Below are positions 1 to 10,654 of a stretch of DNA of 36,812 bases, piece by piece. The notes beneath the pieces were generated by a model, which did no database searches, had not been told where the DNA came from, and was given only the letters and a program-made list of their open reading frames with translations. Position 1 is the stretch's first letter, and each line of letters opens with the position of its first letter. The stretch covers positions 1,668 through 38,479 of the forward strand of contig DIYM01000106.1 in the NCBI GenBank assembly GCA_002429045.1. The letters are read 5' to 3'. Both the position numbers and the translations under genes were made by a program. The DNA comes from Phycisphaerales bacterium UBA6054. Lineage in GTDB: Bacteria > Planctomycetota > Phycisphaerae > Phycisphaerales > UBA1924.

Positions 1-2003
1 ATGGCCCACTGTTCATTCGCATGACGTGGCACAGCGCGGGCACGTATCGGGTGTCTGATGGACGCGGTGGAGCCGGCTATGGCACCCAGCGTTTTGCCCC
101 ATTGAACAGCTGGCCCGATAATGCCAATCTCGACAAGGCACGACGTCTGCTGTGGCCCATCAAGCAGAAGTACGGCAACGCCCTCTCCTGGGGCGACCTC
201 ATGATCCTCACCGGCAACGTCGCCCTCGAGATCATGGGCTTCAAGACCTTCGGCTTCGGCGGCGGCCGCGTCGACACCTGGGAACCCGACCGCGGCATCT
301 ACCTCGGCAGCGAGTTCTGGGACGGCAAATCCGTCGGCGAGACCGACCCCCACGCGGGCGGCGAGATGGTCACCCGCACCAAACGCTGGACCGGCCAGCC
401 CGGCGACAGCAACTACGAACTCGACGCCCCCCTCGGCGCTTCGTTCCAAGGCCTCATCTACGTCCACCCCGAAGGCCCCCGCCGCGACGGCTGCCCCTTC
501 TCCTCCGCCGGCGACATCCGCGAGACCTTCGCACGCATGGCCATGAACGACGAAGAGACCGTCGCCCTCATCGCGGGCGGCCACGCCTTCGGCAAATCCC
601 ACGGCGCCGTCTCGGGCGACAAGGTCGGGCCCGCGCCCGAGGGCGCCCCCATCTCCGCCATGGGCATGGGCTGGCAGAACACCGAGGGCACCGGCTTCGC
701 CGAGTACGCCATGACCAGCGGCATCGAGGGGGCCTGGACCCCCGAGCCCACCAAGTGGGACAACGCCTACCTCGAGAACCTCTTCAAGTACGACTGGGAA
801 CTCACCAAGAGCCCCGCCGGCGGCATCCAATACAAGCCCGCCTCCGCCGACGCACCCAAAACCCCCGACGCACACGTCGAGGGCCAGCAGAACGAGCTCA
901 TGATGCTCGCCACCGACCTCGCCCTCAAGGTCGACCCCGAGTACAACAAGATCTGCCGCCGCTTCCTCGAGGACTTCGACTACTTCTCAGAGTGCTTCGC
1001 CCGCGCGTGGTTCAAGCTCACCCACCGCGACATGGGCCCCAAGGCCCGCTACCTGGGCCCCGAAGTCCCCGCCGAAGACCTCATCTGGCAGGACCCGATC
1101 CCCGAGGTCGATCACGAGCTGATCAACGACGCCGACGCCGACCACCTCAAGCAAGAGATCCTCGCGTCCGGCCTGACCGTGCCCGAGCTCGTCTCCGCGG
1201 CCTGGTCCGCCGCGTCGTCCTACCGCGACTCCGACAAACGCGGCGGCGCCAACGGCGCCCGCGTCGCCCTCGCCCCCCAACGCGCCTGGGCCGTCAACCG
1301 CCCCGAAGAGCTCGATAAGGCCCTCACCACACTCGAAGCGATCCGCGCGTCGTTCAACAACGCCCAGCCCGGCAACAAGCGCATCTCCCTGGCCGACACG
1401 ATCGTGCTCGGCGGCTGCGCCGCGGTCGAGAAAGCCGCCAAGGACGCGGGCGTGGACACCTCCGTCCCCTTCACCCCGGGCCGCACCGACGCGACCGCCG
1501 ATCACACCGACGCCGAGTCCTTCGACTGGCTCCAGCCCGTCACCGACGGCTTCCGCAACTTCCACCGCGACGACGTCGCCTTCAAGGTCGCCCCCGAACG
1601 CATCTTCCTCGACCGCGCCCACCTGCTCACCCTCACCGCGCCCGAGTGGACCGTCCTCACCGGCGGGCTCCGAGTCCTCGACCAGAACTACGACCACTCC
1701 AAGCACGGGGTCTTCACCGACCGACCGGGCCTGCTCACCAACGACTTCTTCACCACCCTCACCAGCATGGACTACGAGTGGGTCCCCAACGACTCCTCCG
1801 AAACCGCCTTCGAACTCAAAGAACGCTCCACCGGCAACACGAAGTACACCGCCACCCGCTGCGATCTCATCTTCGGCTCCAACTCACACCTCCGCGCCAT
1901 CGCCGAGGTCTACGCCTCCGCCGACGGCCACGAGCGCATGGTCCGCGACTTCGTCGCCGCCTGGAACAAGGTCATGATGCTCGACCGCTTCGATCTGAAC
2001 TGA
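1..2003 (+). CDS. katG: Catalase-peroxidase KatG, 5' end cut off by the window
   Basis: Bifunctional haem catalase-peroxidase that removes hydrogen peroxide. The frame is open from base 3 and reads GPLFIRMTWHSAGTYR, so the true start lies upstream; the ATG at 21 is internal. Distal haem-pocket residues Arg, Trp and His (R-M-T-W-H) are at bases 18-32. The GLIYVHPEGP segment holds the Tyr, and RMAMND the Met, of the family's Met-Tyr-Trp adduct. GGHAFGKSHG holds the proximal His. The haem-free C-terminal domain is complete, with GGCAAVEKAA, VPFTPGRTDA and FGSNSHLRA, and ends VMMLDRFDLN as is typical. About 667 of the usual 730-750 residues are visible. A strong terminator follows at 2072. Identity is certain; regulation cannot be seen. 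Confidence 0.97.
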   Translation, partial: GPLFIRMTWHSAGTYRVSDGRGGAGYGTQRFAPLNSWPDNANLDKARRLLWPIKQKYGNALSWGDLMILTGNVALEIMGFKTFGFGGGRVDTWEPDRGIYLGSEFWDGKSVGETDPHAGGEMVTRTKRWTGQPGDSNYELDAPLGASFQGLIYVHPEGPRRDGCPFSSAGDIRETFARMAMNDEETVALIAGGHAFGKSHGAVSGDKVGPAPEGAPISAMGMGWQNTEGTGFAEYAMTSGIEGAWTPEPTKWDNAYLENLFKYDWELTKSPAGGIQYKPASADAPKTPDAHVEGQQNELMMLATDLALKVDPEYNKICRRFLEDFDYFSECFARAWFKLTHRDMGPKARYLGPEVPAEDLIWQDPIPEVDHELINDADADHLKQEILASGLTVPELVSAAWSAASSYRDSDKRGGANGARVALAPQRAWAVNRPEELDKALTTLEAIRASFNNAQPGNKRISLADTIVLGGCAAVEKAAKDAGVDTSVPFTPGRTDATADHTDAESFDWLQPVTDGFRNFHRDDVAFKVAPERIFLDRAHLLTLTAPEWTVLTGGLRVLDQNYDHSKHGVFTDRPGLLTNDFFTTLTSMDYEWVPNDSSETAFELKERSTGNTKYTATRCDLIFGSNSHLRAIAEVYASADGHERMVRDFVAAWNKVMMLDRFDLN

Positions 2004-2071
2004 TCGGATCTGAACATCGACTCCCTGCCGGGCCCTAGACTCACAGCCCTCGGGAGAACCGAATCCCCCAC

Positions 2072-2102
2072 AGGGCCCGTGCACACCGCACGGGCCCTTT
2101 CT
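2072..2102 (+). terminator. Rho-independent terminator after katG
   Basis: Perfect 11-bp stem (AGGGCCCGTGC at 2072-2082 with GCACGGGCCCT at 2088-2098), five-base loop ACACC, then a short T-rich tail (TTCTC). It lies 69 bases after the katG stop and 44 bases before the SulP start, so it separates the two transcripts. Confidence 0.8.
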
Positions 2103-2145
2103 CACTCAATACGCCCGCCGATCCCGCCCGAGCATCACACCAGCC

Positions 2146-3975
2146 ATGACCCAACTCAAAGAACGAATCCTCACCACATTCGATCTCAAGACCGCGCTTT
2201 CCGGCTCCCCACGCACCGAGATCCTCTCCGGGCTCACCGTCGCCCTCGCGCTCGTCCCGGAAGCGGTCGCCTTCGCGTTCCTCGCAGGCGTCCCGCCCCT
2301 GGTCGGTCTCTACGCGGCGTTCATCATCTGCCTCATCACCTCCGTCCTAGGCGGCCGACCCGGCATGATCTCCGGCGCCACCGGCGCCATGGGCGTCGTG
2401 GTCGTCTCACTCGTCGCCGTCTACGGCATCGAGTACCTCTTCCCCGCCGTCATCCTCTGCGGCATCATCCAGATCACCGTCGGCCTCCTCCGCCTGGGCA
2501 AGTTCATCCGCATCGTCCCCCACCCCGTCATGCTCGGCTTCGTCAACGGGCTCGCCGTGGTCATCCTGCTCGCCCAGATCGGCTCCTTCAAAACCATCGA
2601 CGAATCGGGCGCGATGTCCTTTCTGACCGGCCAGCGCCTGTACATCATGCTGGGGCTCGTCGCGATCTCGATGGCCATCATCGCCTTCCTCCCCAAGCTC
2701 ACCAAAGCCGTCCCCTCGTCCCTCGCCGCCATCCTCCTGATCGCCGGCGCCGCCTATCTCATCAACACGAACTCCGCATCCACCAACGCCGCGGGCGAAG
2801 AAGTCCGCACCGTGCTCACCGTCCGCGACATGATCCTCGACAGCACCCGCGCCGACGCGGTCAAGAACGCCCAAGCCGACAAGGATGCAGCCCTCCTCGC
2901 CGCCGCGACCGCAGACCTCCCCGTCGGCATCGAAGCCGCACCCGAAACCAAAGCCCCCCTCGCCCCGCTCACCGAAGCAGAAACCGACGCCGCCATCGCC
3001 TCGGTCAACACCGACGAAGTCGGCATCGCCGGCGGCCTGCCCATCCTCATCTGGCTCGACGACTACGTTCTCCCCGATTTCACTTGGGAGACCCTCCGCA
3101 TCATCCTCCCCTTCTCGATCATCCTCGCCGGCGTCGGGCTCATCGAATCCCTCATGACCCTCACCCTCGTCGACGAACTCACCGAAACACGCGGCAGCGG
3201 CAACCGCGAATGCGTGGGACAGGGCGTCGCCAACGTCACCTGCGGCGCCTTCGGAGGCATGGGCGGCTGCGCCATGATCGGACAGTCCCTCATCAACGTG
3301 AAATCGGGCGGGCGCGGACGCCTCTCAGGCATCACCGCCGCCACCGCACTCCTCCTCTTCATCCTCTTCCTCGCCCCGTACATCGAAGCCATCCCCATGG
3401 CCGCCCTCGTCGGCGTCATGTTCATGGTCGTCATCGGCACCTTCGAATGGACCACCCTCCAGACTTGGCGCAAAATCCCCTGGCCCGAAGTCCTCGTCAT
3501 GCTCGTCGTCGCCGGCTACACGGTCTTCATGCACGACCTCGCCACCGCCGTCCTCATCGGCGTCGCCCTCTCCGCCCTCGTCTTCGCCTGGACCAAAAGC
3601 AAGCACCTCATCGCCGACACACAACTCAACGAGCACGGCTCGAAGATCTACCAACTCCACGGCCCGCTCTTCTTCGGCTCCGTCTCCCGCTTCCGCGAAC
3701 TCTTCGACCCGGCCTCCGATCCCGACGACGTTGTCATCGACTTCTACTTCAGCCGCGTCTACGACCAATCAGGACTGGAAGCCATCAACAACCTCGCCGA
3801 CCGCTACACGAAAGTCGGCAAACGCCTCCACCTCCGCCACCTCTCCGAAGACTGCCGCAAACTCCTCGACCGCGCCGGCGACCTCGTCGAGGTCAACATC
3901 TCCGAGGACCCCCACTACCACGTGGCCACCGACCGCGCCAAATGGCCCGACCCCCACCGACCCACGACCCGATAA
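2146..3975 (+). CDS. SulP-family inorganic anion transporter with STAS domain
   Basis: Inner-membrane SLC26/SulP transporter of 609 residues; the family moves sulfate, bicarbonate or dicarboxylates, and the substrate cannot be told here. Family marks are GLTVALALVPEAVAFAFLAG near residue 29, PHPVMLGFVNGLAV near 125 and GGMGGCAMIGQS near 370, followed by the last membrane helices to about 480. A STAS domain covers roughly 495-585 (FSRVYDQSGLEAI). An unusual hydrophilic, Ala-rich stretch at residues 208-293 separates two membrane segments; most relatives have only a short loop there. The ATG at 2146 has no clear Shine-Dalgarno, but the sequence fits the family start. The potassium-channel gene follows 78 bases downstream on the same strand. 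Confidence 0.93.
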   Translation: MTQLKERILTTFDLKTALSGSPRTEILSGLTVALALVPEAVAFAFLAGVPPLVGLYAAFIICLITSVLGGRPGMISGATGAMGVVVVSLVAVYGIEYLFPAVILCGIIQITVGLLRLGKFIRIVPHPVMLGFVNGLAVVILLAQIGSFKTIDESGAMSFLTGQRLYIMLGLVAISMAIIAFLPKLTKAVPSSLAAILLIAGAAYLINTNSASTNAAGEEVRTVLTVRDMILDSTRADAVKNAQADKDAALLAAATADLPVGIEAAPETKAPLAPLTEAETDAAIASVNTDEVGIAGGLPILIWLDDYVLPDFTWETLRIILPFSIILAGVGLIESLMTLTLVDELTETRGSGNRECVGQGVANVTCGAFGGMGGCAMIGQSLINVKSGGRGRLSGITAATALLLFILFLAPYIEAIPMAALVGVMFMVVIGTFEWTTLQTWRKIPWPEVLVMLVVAGYTVFMHDLATAVLIGVALSALVFAWTKSKHLIADTQLNEHGSKIYQLHGPLFFGSVSRFRELFDPASDPDDVVIDFYFSRVYDQSGLEAINNLADRYTKVGKRLHLRHLSEDCRKLLDRAGDLVEVNISEDPHYHVATDRAKWPDPHRPTTR

Positions 3976-4053
3976 CACACCATTCCAGATCCCGATGTCC
4001 CGATCTGCACGCGACCGCTCAAACACCGCCCGCGACCGCCCGATCACCCGTCC

Positions 4054-5088
4054 GTGACCATCACGCAGACCGCACGCAGCCTCCTGCCCTGGAACTGGGA
4101 CCCGATCGTCCGACGCTCGCTGACGCTCTGCGCCATCGTCGCCCTCGCCGGCACCGCCGGCTACACGTGGATCGAGGGATGGACACCCTGGCAATCCCTC
4201 TTCTTCACCCTCGTCACGCTCACCACCGTCGGGTACGGCGACTACGGGCTCACACCCGCCGGAGAACGCTTCACCGCCGTCGTCATGATCGGGGGCATCG
4301 GCACCGTCTCGTACGCAGCCAGCCAGTTCATCACCCACGCCGCTACCCGCGCAGTCCAACCGGAGCGACGCATGCGCCACAAAGCCGCCCACCTCACCGA
4401 CCACCACATCATCTGCGGCCTCGGCCGAACCGGCCAGCACATCACCAATCGACTCCGAAGCGAGAGCATCCCCTTCGTTGCCATCGATCTCAACGAGCAA
4501 GCCATCCGCGAAGCCAGAAACCGCAACGGCATCGCCCTCCAAGGCGACGCCACCCAGGACGATGTGCTCATCGCCGCCGGCATCCAGCACGCCAAATCCG
4601 TCGCCGTGGTCACGTCCTGCGACGCCGCCAACGCCATGATCTGCCTCAGCGCCCACGCCCTCGCGCCGGACGCCACCATCATCGCCCGCGCAGAGGAAGA
4701 CGCTTCCGTCCAGAAACTCAGACGCGCCGGTGCCACCTCCGTGATCAACCCGACACGCTACAGCGGCGATTCAATCGCCGAGTCCATGCTCCGCCCCGAC
4801 ATCGCCGCCATGCTCCACGGCACCGACGAAGCCGCGCTCGGCTCCCTCAGCTTCACCGAACTGGTCATCACCAAAGACAGCCCCCACCTCAACCGCACCA
4901 TCGCAGAGATCGGGCAGGCCAATCCCAAGCTGGTTTTCGTCGCGGCGCGCTCGCCGCGGGGCGAACTTATCGTTCGCCCGGGGCCGGACCGGGTTCTCGA
5001 GCAGGGCCAGCTGCTCATCCTCGCTGGTGCAAGAGCCGAGCTCGACGGATTCAACCAATCAAGCGCAACCCTCAAGCGTGCGGCCTGA
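4054..5088 (+). CDS. Two-helix potassium channel with TrkA (RCK) N and C domains
   Basis: Inner-membrane K+ channel of 344 residues with a GTG start. The order is a first membrane helix (about 22-40), a pore loop with the selectivity filter TVGYGD at 58-63, a second helix (about 70-92), then a cytosolic RCK/TrkA-N Rossmann domain with GLGRTG at 122-127 and the nucleotide-binding acid in FVAIDLNEQ. A TrkA-C domain occupies about 255-335. This is the MthK/Kch-like layout, gated by a ligand bound at the RCK domain. It runs convergent with the metallophosphoesterase gene, with only 15 bases between stop codons. From about base 4920 the codon style shifts to more G-ending codons than the rest of the gene. 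Confidence 0.93.
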   Translation: MTITQTARSLLPWNWDPIVRRSLTLCAIVALAGTAGYTWIEGWTPWQSLFFTLVTLTTVGYGDYGLTPAGERFTAVVMIGGIGTVSYAASQFITHAATRAVQPERRMRHKAAHLTDHHIICGLGRTGQHITNRLRSESIPFVAIDLNEQAIREARNRNGIALQGDATQDDVLIAAGIQHAKSVAVVTSCDAANAMICLSAHALAPDATIIARAEEDASVQKLRRAGATSVINPTRYSGDSIAESMLRPDIAAMLHGTDEAALGSLSFTELVITKDSPHLNRTIAEIGQANPKLVFVAARSPRGELIVRPGPDRVLEQGQLLILAGARAELDGFNQSSATLKRAA

Positions 5089-5103
5089 ACCCCCGGAACG
5101 AGA

Positions 5104-7113
5104 TCACTCCGCGTGCCGGACCGCGGCCCCACCAAACAACTCCGGGTGCGATCCGAAGCCCGAGCTGTCGTACAGATACCCGCCCACGGCATCATCCATG
5201 TGAAGCAGCAATCGCGTCCGATCGTCGGGCTGATGCCGTCTCGTCGGGGTGAACCGATCGCCGTGGTAGCGTGCCCCCTGCGAGATCCGGACCTCGTCGA
5301 TCAACCCCGAGAACACGTTGCGTGCACCGCCCCGCCGGGTGTCCCCGCCGATCACCAGCGAGGACCCGGTCACACGCAACGAACCGGACGCCGCCCGGGC
5401 GTGGAGCAGGTTTCCGTCGATGTACAGGCGGACTTCTTCTCCGTCGAACACACCCGCTAGGTGATACCACCGACCCGGCTGCAGCGTCAGCCCCTCATGC
5501 AACTCAGCGTCGACCCAACGCCCGTCCAGACGCACGTAAAAGACCGGGCGTCCCCCATCGAGCCACATTCCATACCCCGCCGATCCGACCACCCCGTCTC
5601 GACCCTCGAACGCTTCAGCATTGATCCATGCCTCGACCGTGACCGGACCATCGGCGACGCCAACCGCCGTCATGTCGACCGACGCAGCCCCGTCACCTCC
5701 CACACACAACGCCGCTTCGACCCCGGACCGCTCGGGCTCGGGAAGCACGAGCGTCCCAGGAACGCTATCCACGCGGGGGACAACCGGAAAGCGGGCGGTC
5801 TCTGTCAGCAGATCCGCCGCGAGGCGCAACTCGATCGGACGCAACGACGGATCCACCGTCCCGGCTGCCCGCGATACCGAAAACGTAAACAGCTTCGATG
5901 CCCCGGGTTCAATCCGGGCATGGACATGATCCGGGCCGATCAACCACCGAGAGTCTCTTGACATCGGTGTCAGCTCGATGTCAATCGCATACTCCACCGG
6001 GTTCGTCACCGACACAACCATCTTCCCGTCAGCAAACCCGTCTGAATCAACCTCAGGCCGCAACACAAGCACGGGGTCCAGTCTCGCCAACGCGTCCACG
6101 GCCTCAGAAACCTCACCCGTGATCGAACGTACATCCATCACCTCCCCCACGGGCACCGACGCCAGAGCGACCTGCTCCTTTCGGACCGTGACCATGTGGT
6201 ACTGATGGAGATAACCAGCCTCCGGCGAATAGCCACGCTGGTGCCCGCCGACCGAAGCGAGCGTCACATACTCGATGCCGTCGCGCGGATCGTACCGCAT
6301 CCTGTGAATGTGCCCACCGAAGACCGCGGATACGTTGCCCGCCAGACGCAGCAGTTCGTGAACCTTCGCCCAATCGTCGCCGTAACCACCGCCCAGCCAG
6401 CGCGGGTGATGCACAAACACAAACACATGATCGGCGTCGCAGGTCTGGTTGGCGAGCGTCTCCTTGAGCCACTCGTATTGCTCCGGGCTCATCCGCTGTG
6501 ACTCAGGCCGACGGAAGTTCTTTTGACCCGACTCGGGATCGCCCTCGTCGGTGTACAAAACGATGAACCACGAGTCCTTATGCTCGAACGCGTACCACAG
6601 TGGCCCGAAGTGGACCTCATAGCTCGCTTCGTGCTCGCCGTTCGGACGATCGGGACCGCGCCAATACACATCGTGGTTGCCGGCCACAGGAAACCAGGGG
6701 CACAACAGCCGGTCCATCACCGACTTGTACTGTCGCATCTGCTCCAGCCACTGCGCGGTCTGGTTGTAGCCGTCGATCATGTCCCCGACCGTCATCACCA
6801 AGTCGGGCTCGAGCAAGTTCACGTCCGCTACGGCTTCGGCCAAGATATCGATCCCCTCGTTTGGCCCGCCAGTCCGATCACCGAACACCGCGAACGTAAA
6901 CGCGTCATCTTCCACCGGCAGATACAGAATCGCACCCTCACGGCTCGTATGGAACCGATGCCCGTCGACCACCTTCTCGTGAGGTTCGTTGTGCGAACGA
7001 AGATGACGCTCGGTCGTCACCGGAGCGGTTGCTTGCCCCCAAGCAACCCCACCGATGACGGCAACGAGACCCACGACCGCCTGACCGATAAACGCACGCA
7101 AACCCACCAGCAT
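5104..7113 (-). CDS. Secreted calcineurin-like metallophosphoesterase with C-terminal LamG-like domain
   Basis: Exported phosphoesterase of about 669 residues. The signal peptide is MLVGLRAFIGQAVVGLVAVI followed by a likely cut near AWGQA. Metal-binding motifs are in order: FGDRTGG (D79; Arg stands where many relatives have His), GDMIDG (D111), GNHD (145-148), VHHPRW (H235/H236) and GGHIH (266-270). An Ig-like middle part follows. A concanavalin/LamG-like domain fills about 490-669 (VTVEAWINAE, GRWYHLAGVFDG, RLYIDGNLL, FSGLIDEVRIS) and probably binds a glycan or surface. I chose the ATG at 7113 because GGAG sits six bases upstream; an ATG at 7125 is possible. The natural substrate is unknown. 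It is divergent from the mutase gene. Confidence 0.88.
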   Translation of the reverse strand: MLVGLRAFIGQAVVGLVAVIGGVAWGQATAPVTTERHLRSHNEPHEKVVDGHRFHTSREGAILYLPVEDDAFTFAVFGDRTGGPNEGIDILAEAVADVNLLEPDLVMTVGDMIDGYNQTAQWLEQMRQYKSVMDRLLCPWFPVAGNHDVYWRGPDRPNGEHEASYEVHFGPLWYAFEHKDSWFIVLYTDEGDPESGQKNFRRPESQRMSPEQYEWLKETLANQTCDADHVFVFVHHPRWLGGGYGDDWAKVHELLRLAGNVSAVFGGHIHRMRYDPRDGIEYVTLASVGGHQRGYSPEAGYLHQYHMVTVRKEQVALASVPVGEVMDVRSITGEVSEAVDALARLDPVLVLRPEVDSDGFADGKMVVSVTNPVEYAIDIELTPMSRDSRWLIGPDHVHARIEPGASKLFTFSVSRAAGTVDPSLRPIELRLAADLLTETARFPVVPRVDSVPGTLVLPEPERSGVEAALCVGGDGAASVDMTAVGVADGPVTVEAWINAEAFEGRDGVVGSAGYGMWLDGGRPVFYVRLDGRWVDAELHEGLTLQPGRWYHLAGVFDGEEVRLYIDGNLLHARAASGSLRVTGSSLVIGGDTRRGGARNVFSGLIDEVRISQGARYHGDRFTPTRRHQPDDRTRLLLHMDDAVGGYLYDSSGFGSHPELFGGAAVRHAE

Positions 7114-7335
7114 GGCTGACTCCATAAACACAACACAGAACCGCGCGGCAAAGCCGGCGTGTGTGACCCTACCTCGTCGAGCCCCCGAGACGCGTGAGGA
7201 ACACGTAAAGACCTCCCTAAACATCCAGAATGCCGGGGCCCAGCGGCACACCCTTCCAAACCACCCCCGAACAACCTAAACTTGGAGCAGTCCACGAGTT
7301 CCAATCACAGGCCGATCCAGAGGGAGGACCGACCC

Positions 7336-9066
<1,731 letters not shown>

Positions 9067-9143
9067 ACATCCAATGAGCGCACTCTCTAGTGGAATGTGG
9101 TACTCTCTCCACGCAGTCAAATCACTCCCGGAGGGACTCTCGA

Positions 9144-10469
9144 ATGCTGAACGTTTTTTTTGCCTTTTTGGCACTAACAGCTACTGCATCACTTTCACTC
9201 GCTAGCGTCGAGTCAAACTGCAACTGCGACAAGCTGCTGGAGCAACAGTACAACTCACTCACCGGGAGAGAGGCGAGCCATGTTGTTTACGTGTACAGCG
9301 AATTTTATGACGAGTTTAACACCTTCGAAAAGTACTCCAACGAGTATGACAGGCGTTCGGCTTCAGGCTCAGCAACCTACAAAGGCGTACCCCTAGGCGC
9401 CAAGTTCAGCGATGTATCTTCTTATCAAGAATTTGTATCCCAACTTAGTTCACTTCGAAAAAGCAAGGCAATTGACCTCTCTTCAAAATCTTCCCGGGAA
9501 ACCGCGTCATATGGACTATCCGACTCGGCTCGCGCGATAATGAACTCGTCTTATGTAGAGTGTATCCGAATATGCAACAGATCAGGCATTTCGCTGACAA
9601 TCCAGAATCTAACCGAAGACATTTTTACGATCATGCTACAGCAGCCGCCAAGCATTTTTGGCGGATCAGATCGAGAATTGGCCTACATTAAAGGCATTTA
9701 CTTTGAAGACAAAATCGTATCCCCATCCGGAATCTCTTCGGAAGTACTAAACACCTACATCGGAGAGGTGCTGCCACCAGAAGGATTTGTCATGTCCTTT
9801 CGGAGGAAAGATAAAACTGAGCAAACATCTATAACAGTTCGCCTGGGGCCCAAAGGGCCCAATGATACATCTAGCACGATAGCGGACCAGTCTTTCAACG
9901 CAACGTTTCACATTCTCGTAACAGAGTTTGAACAACATGACGCAGCCACAACCACATTCGACCGATCTACGATAAGCGATATAGCAGCTTCGTTAAAATC
10001 ATTTCACGATGTCCTAAAATCCTTGGAGTCACGAGAGAAAAACGGCTTTGGCTCAAAGGATCAAATCGACGGCTTAATTCAACTGAGCGAGACTCAGAAT
10101 AGGGTCATATTCAGCAAATATGACAATAGTGCTGCAATCAGTGGCGATCCGCAGCACGTCTGCGCCTCCCTCACGGCAGGAAACATCTCTGCACTTATCA
10201 ATGGAGCACAGACCATCGTCAGTGGAGATGACACGTACACTGGCCACCTTCTGTATCCCGGCGGCAACCATAACCCGAAGCTGCGGAACCAGGTGACGAC
10301 AATCCGCGAGACAAGCTCTGATCCTGCATGTTTCATTGTTGCTGAGACCTTGTCGATGTACGCCCAAACGCTTAGGGATATCCATGAAAGTCAATTTGTT
10401 TCCAGTGGTCAGCTTCTGAAAGAAACTGCGAATATGATTAGCGAGTTGCTTTCTCTTCAGTCGAAATGA
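9144..10469 (+). CDS. Secreted protein of unknown function in a low-GC island
   Basis: Not recognised. The product is 441 residues with a signal peptide (MLNVFFAFLALTATASLSLA) and an early Cys pair (NCNCDK). A Ser/Tyr-rich region about 60-130 includes SASGSATYKGVPLGAKFSD. Further Cys pairs occur at ECIRIC, and single Cys at HVCASL and PACFIV. Length and composition suggest a periplasmic or surface protein with a helical end (about 300-441). The ATG at 9144 has GGAGGG eight bases upstream and beats an upstream in-frame ATG at 9090. Base composition is far from its neighbours: one sampled line (9601-9660) is 43% GC, in a window that otherwise looks well above 60%. A- and T-ending codons are common, which suggests recent transfer. 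Confidence 0.75.
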   Translation: MLNVFFAFLALTATASLSLASVESNCNCDKLLEQQYNSLTGREASHVVYVYSEFYDEFNTFEKYSNEYDRRSASGSATYKGVPLGAKFSDVSSYQEFVSQLSSLRKSKAIDLSSKSSRETASYGLSDSARAIMNSSYVECIRICNRSGISLTIQNLTEDIFTIMLQQPPSIFGGSDRELAYIKGIYFEDKIVSPSGISSEVLNTYIGEVLPPEGFVMSFRRKDKTEQTSITVRLGPKGPNDTSSTIADQSFNATFHILVTEFEQHDAATTTFDRSTISDIAASLKSFHDVLKSLESREKNGFGSKDQIDGLIQLSETQNRVIFSKYDNSAAISGDPQHVCASLTAGNISALINGAQTIVSGDDTYTGHLLYPGGNHNPKLRNQVTTIRETSSDPACFIVAETLSMYAQTLRDIHESQFVSSGQLLKETANMISELLSLQSK

Positions 10470-10654
10470 TGGCTGCCTAAGCCGATTGACTCTAAAAGAT
10501 AGCGTAGCTCTCGTCATCAGTGCAATGTTTGGCACACAAGTGCTCGTCACCGAGTGGCACGCTTCCGTCCCACAACATCACGATCCGTGCGCTACTTTCG
10601 CGTCATACCAACGCCGCCCTTGCACGCCGTCGGCCGTCTGCGACAATTCCCCGC
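10470..10654. other. Gene-free tail of the low-GC island
   Basis: Intergenic stretch of intermediate GC after the orphan secreted gene. I see no convincing gene, hairpin or promoter here. GC content climbs back toward the local level by about 10610, which places the right edge of the atypical segment near here. Confidence 0.4.

Noticed and set aside
3986..4007. Inverted repeat CAGATC...GATCTG before the potassium channel
   Set aside because: The arms are only six bases with a ten-base spacer and no T-run. It is too weak to call an operator or terminator.
2079..5252. Open reading frame of 1057 codons overlapping sulP and the potassium channel
   Set aside because: It is Arg/Pro/His-rich and lies in an alternative frame of two clear membrane-protein genes. 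High GC removes stop codons, so such frames are expected.
7114..7335. Cobalamin riboswitch upstream of the mutase, or upstream of 31176
   Set aside because: I looked for a B12-box-like sequence and a long structured leader in both upstream regions and saw neither.
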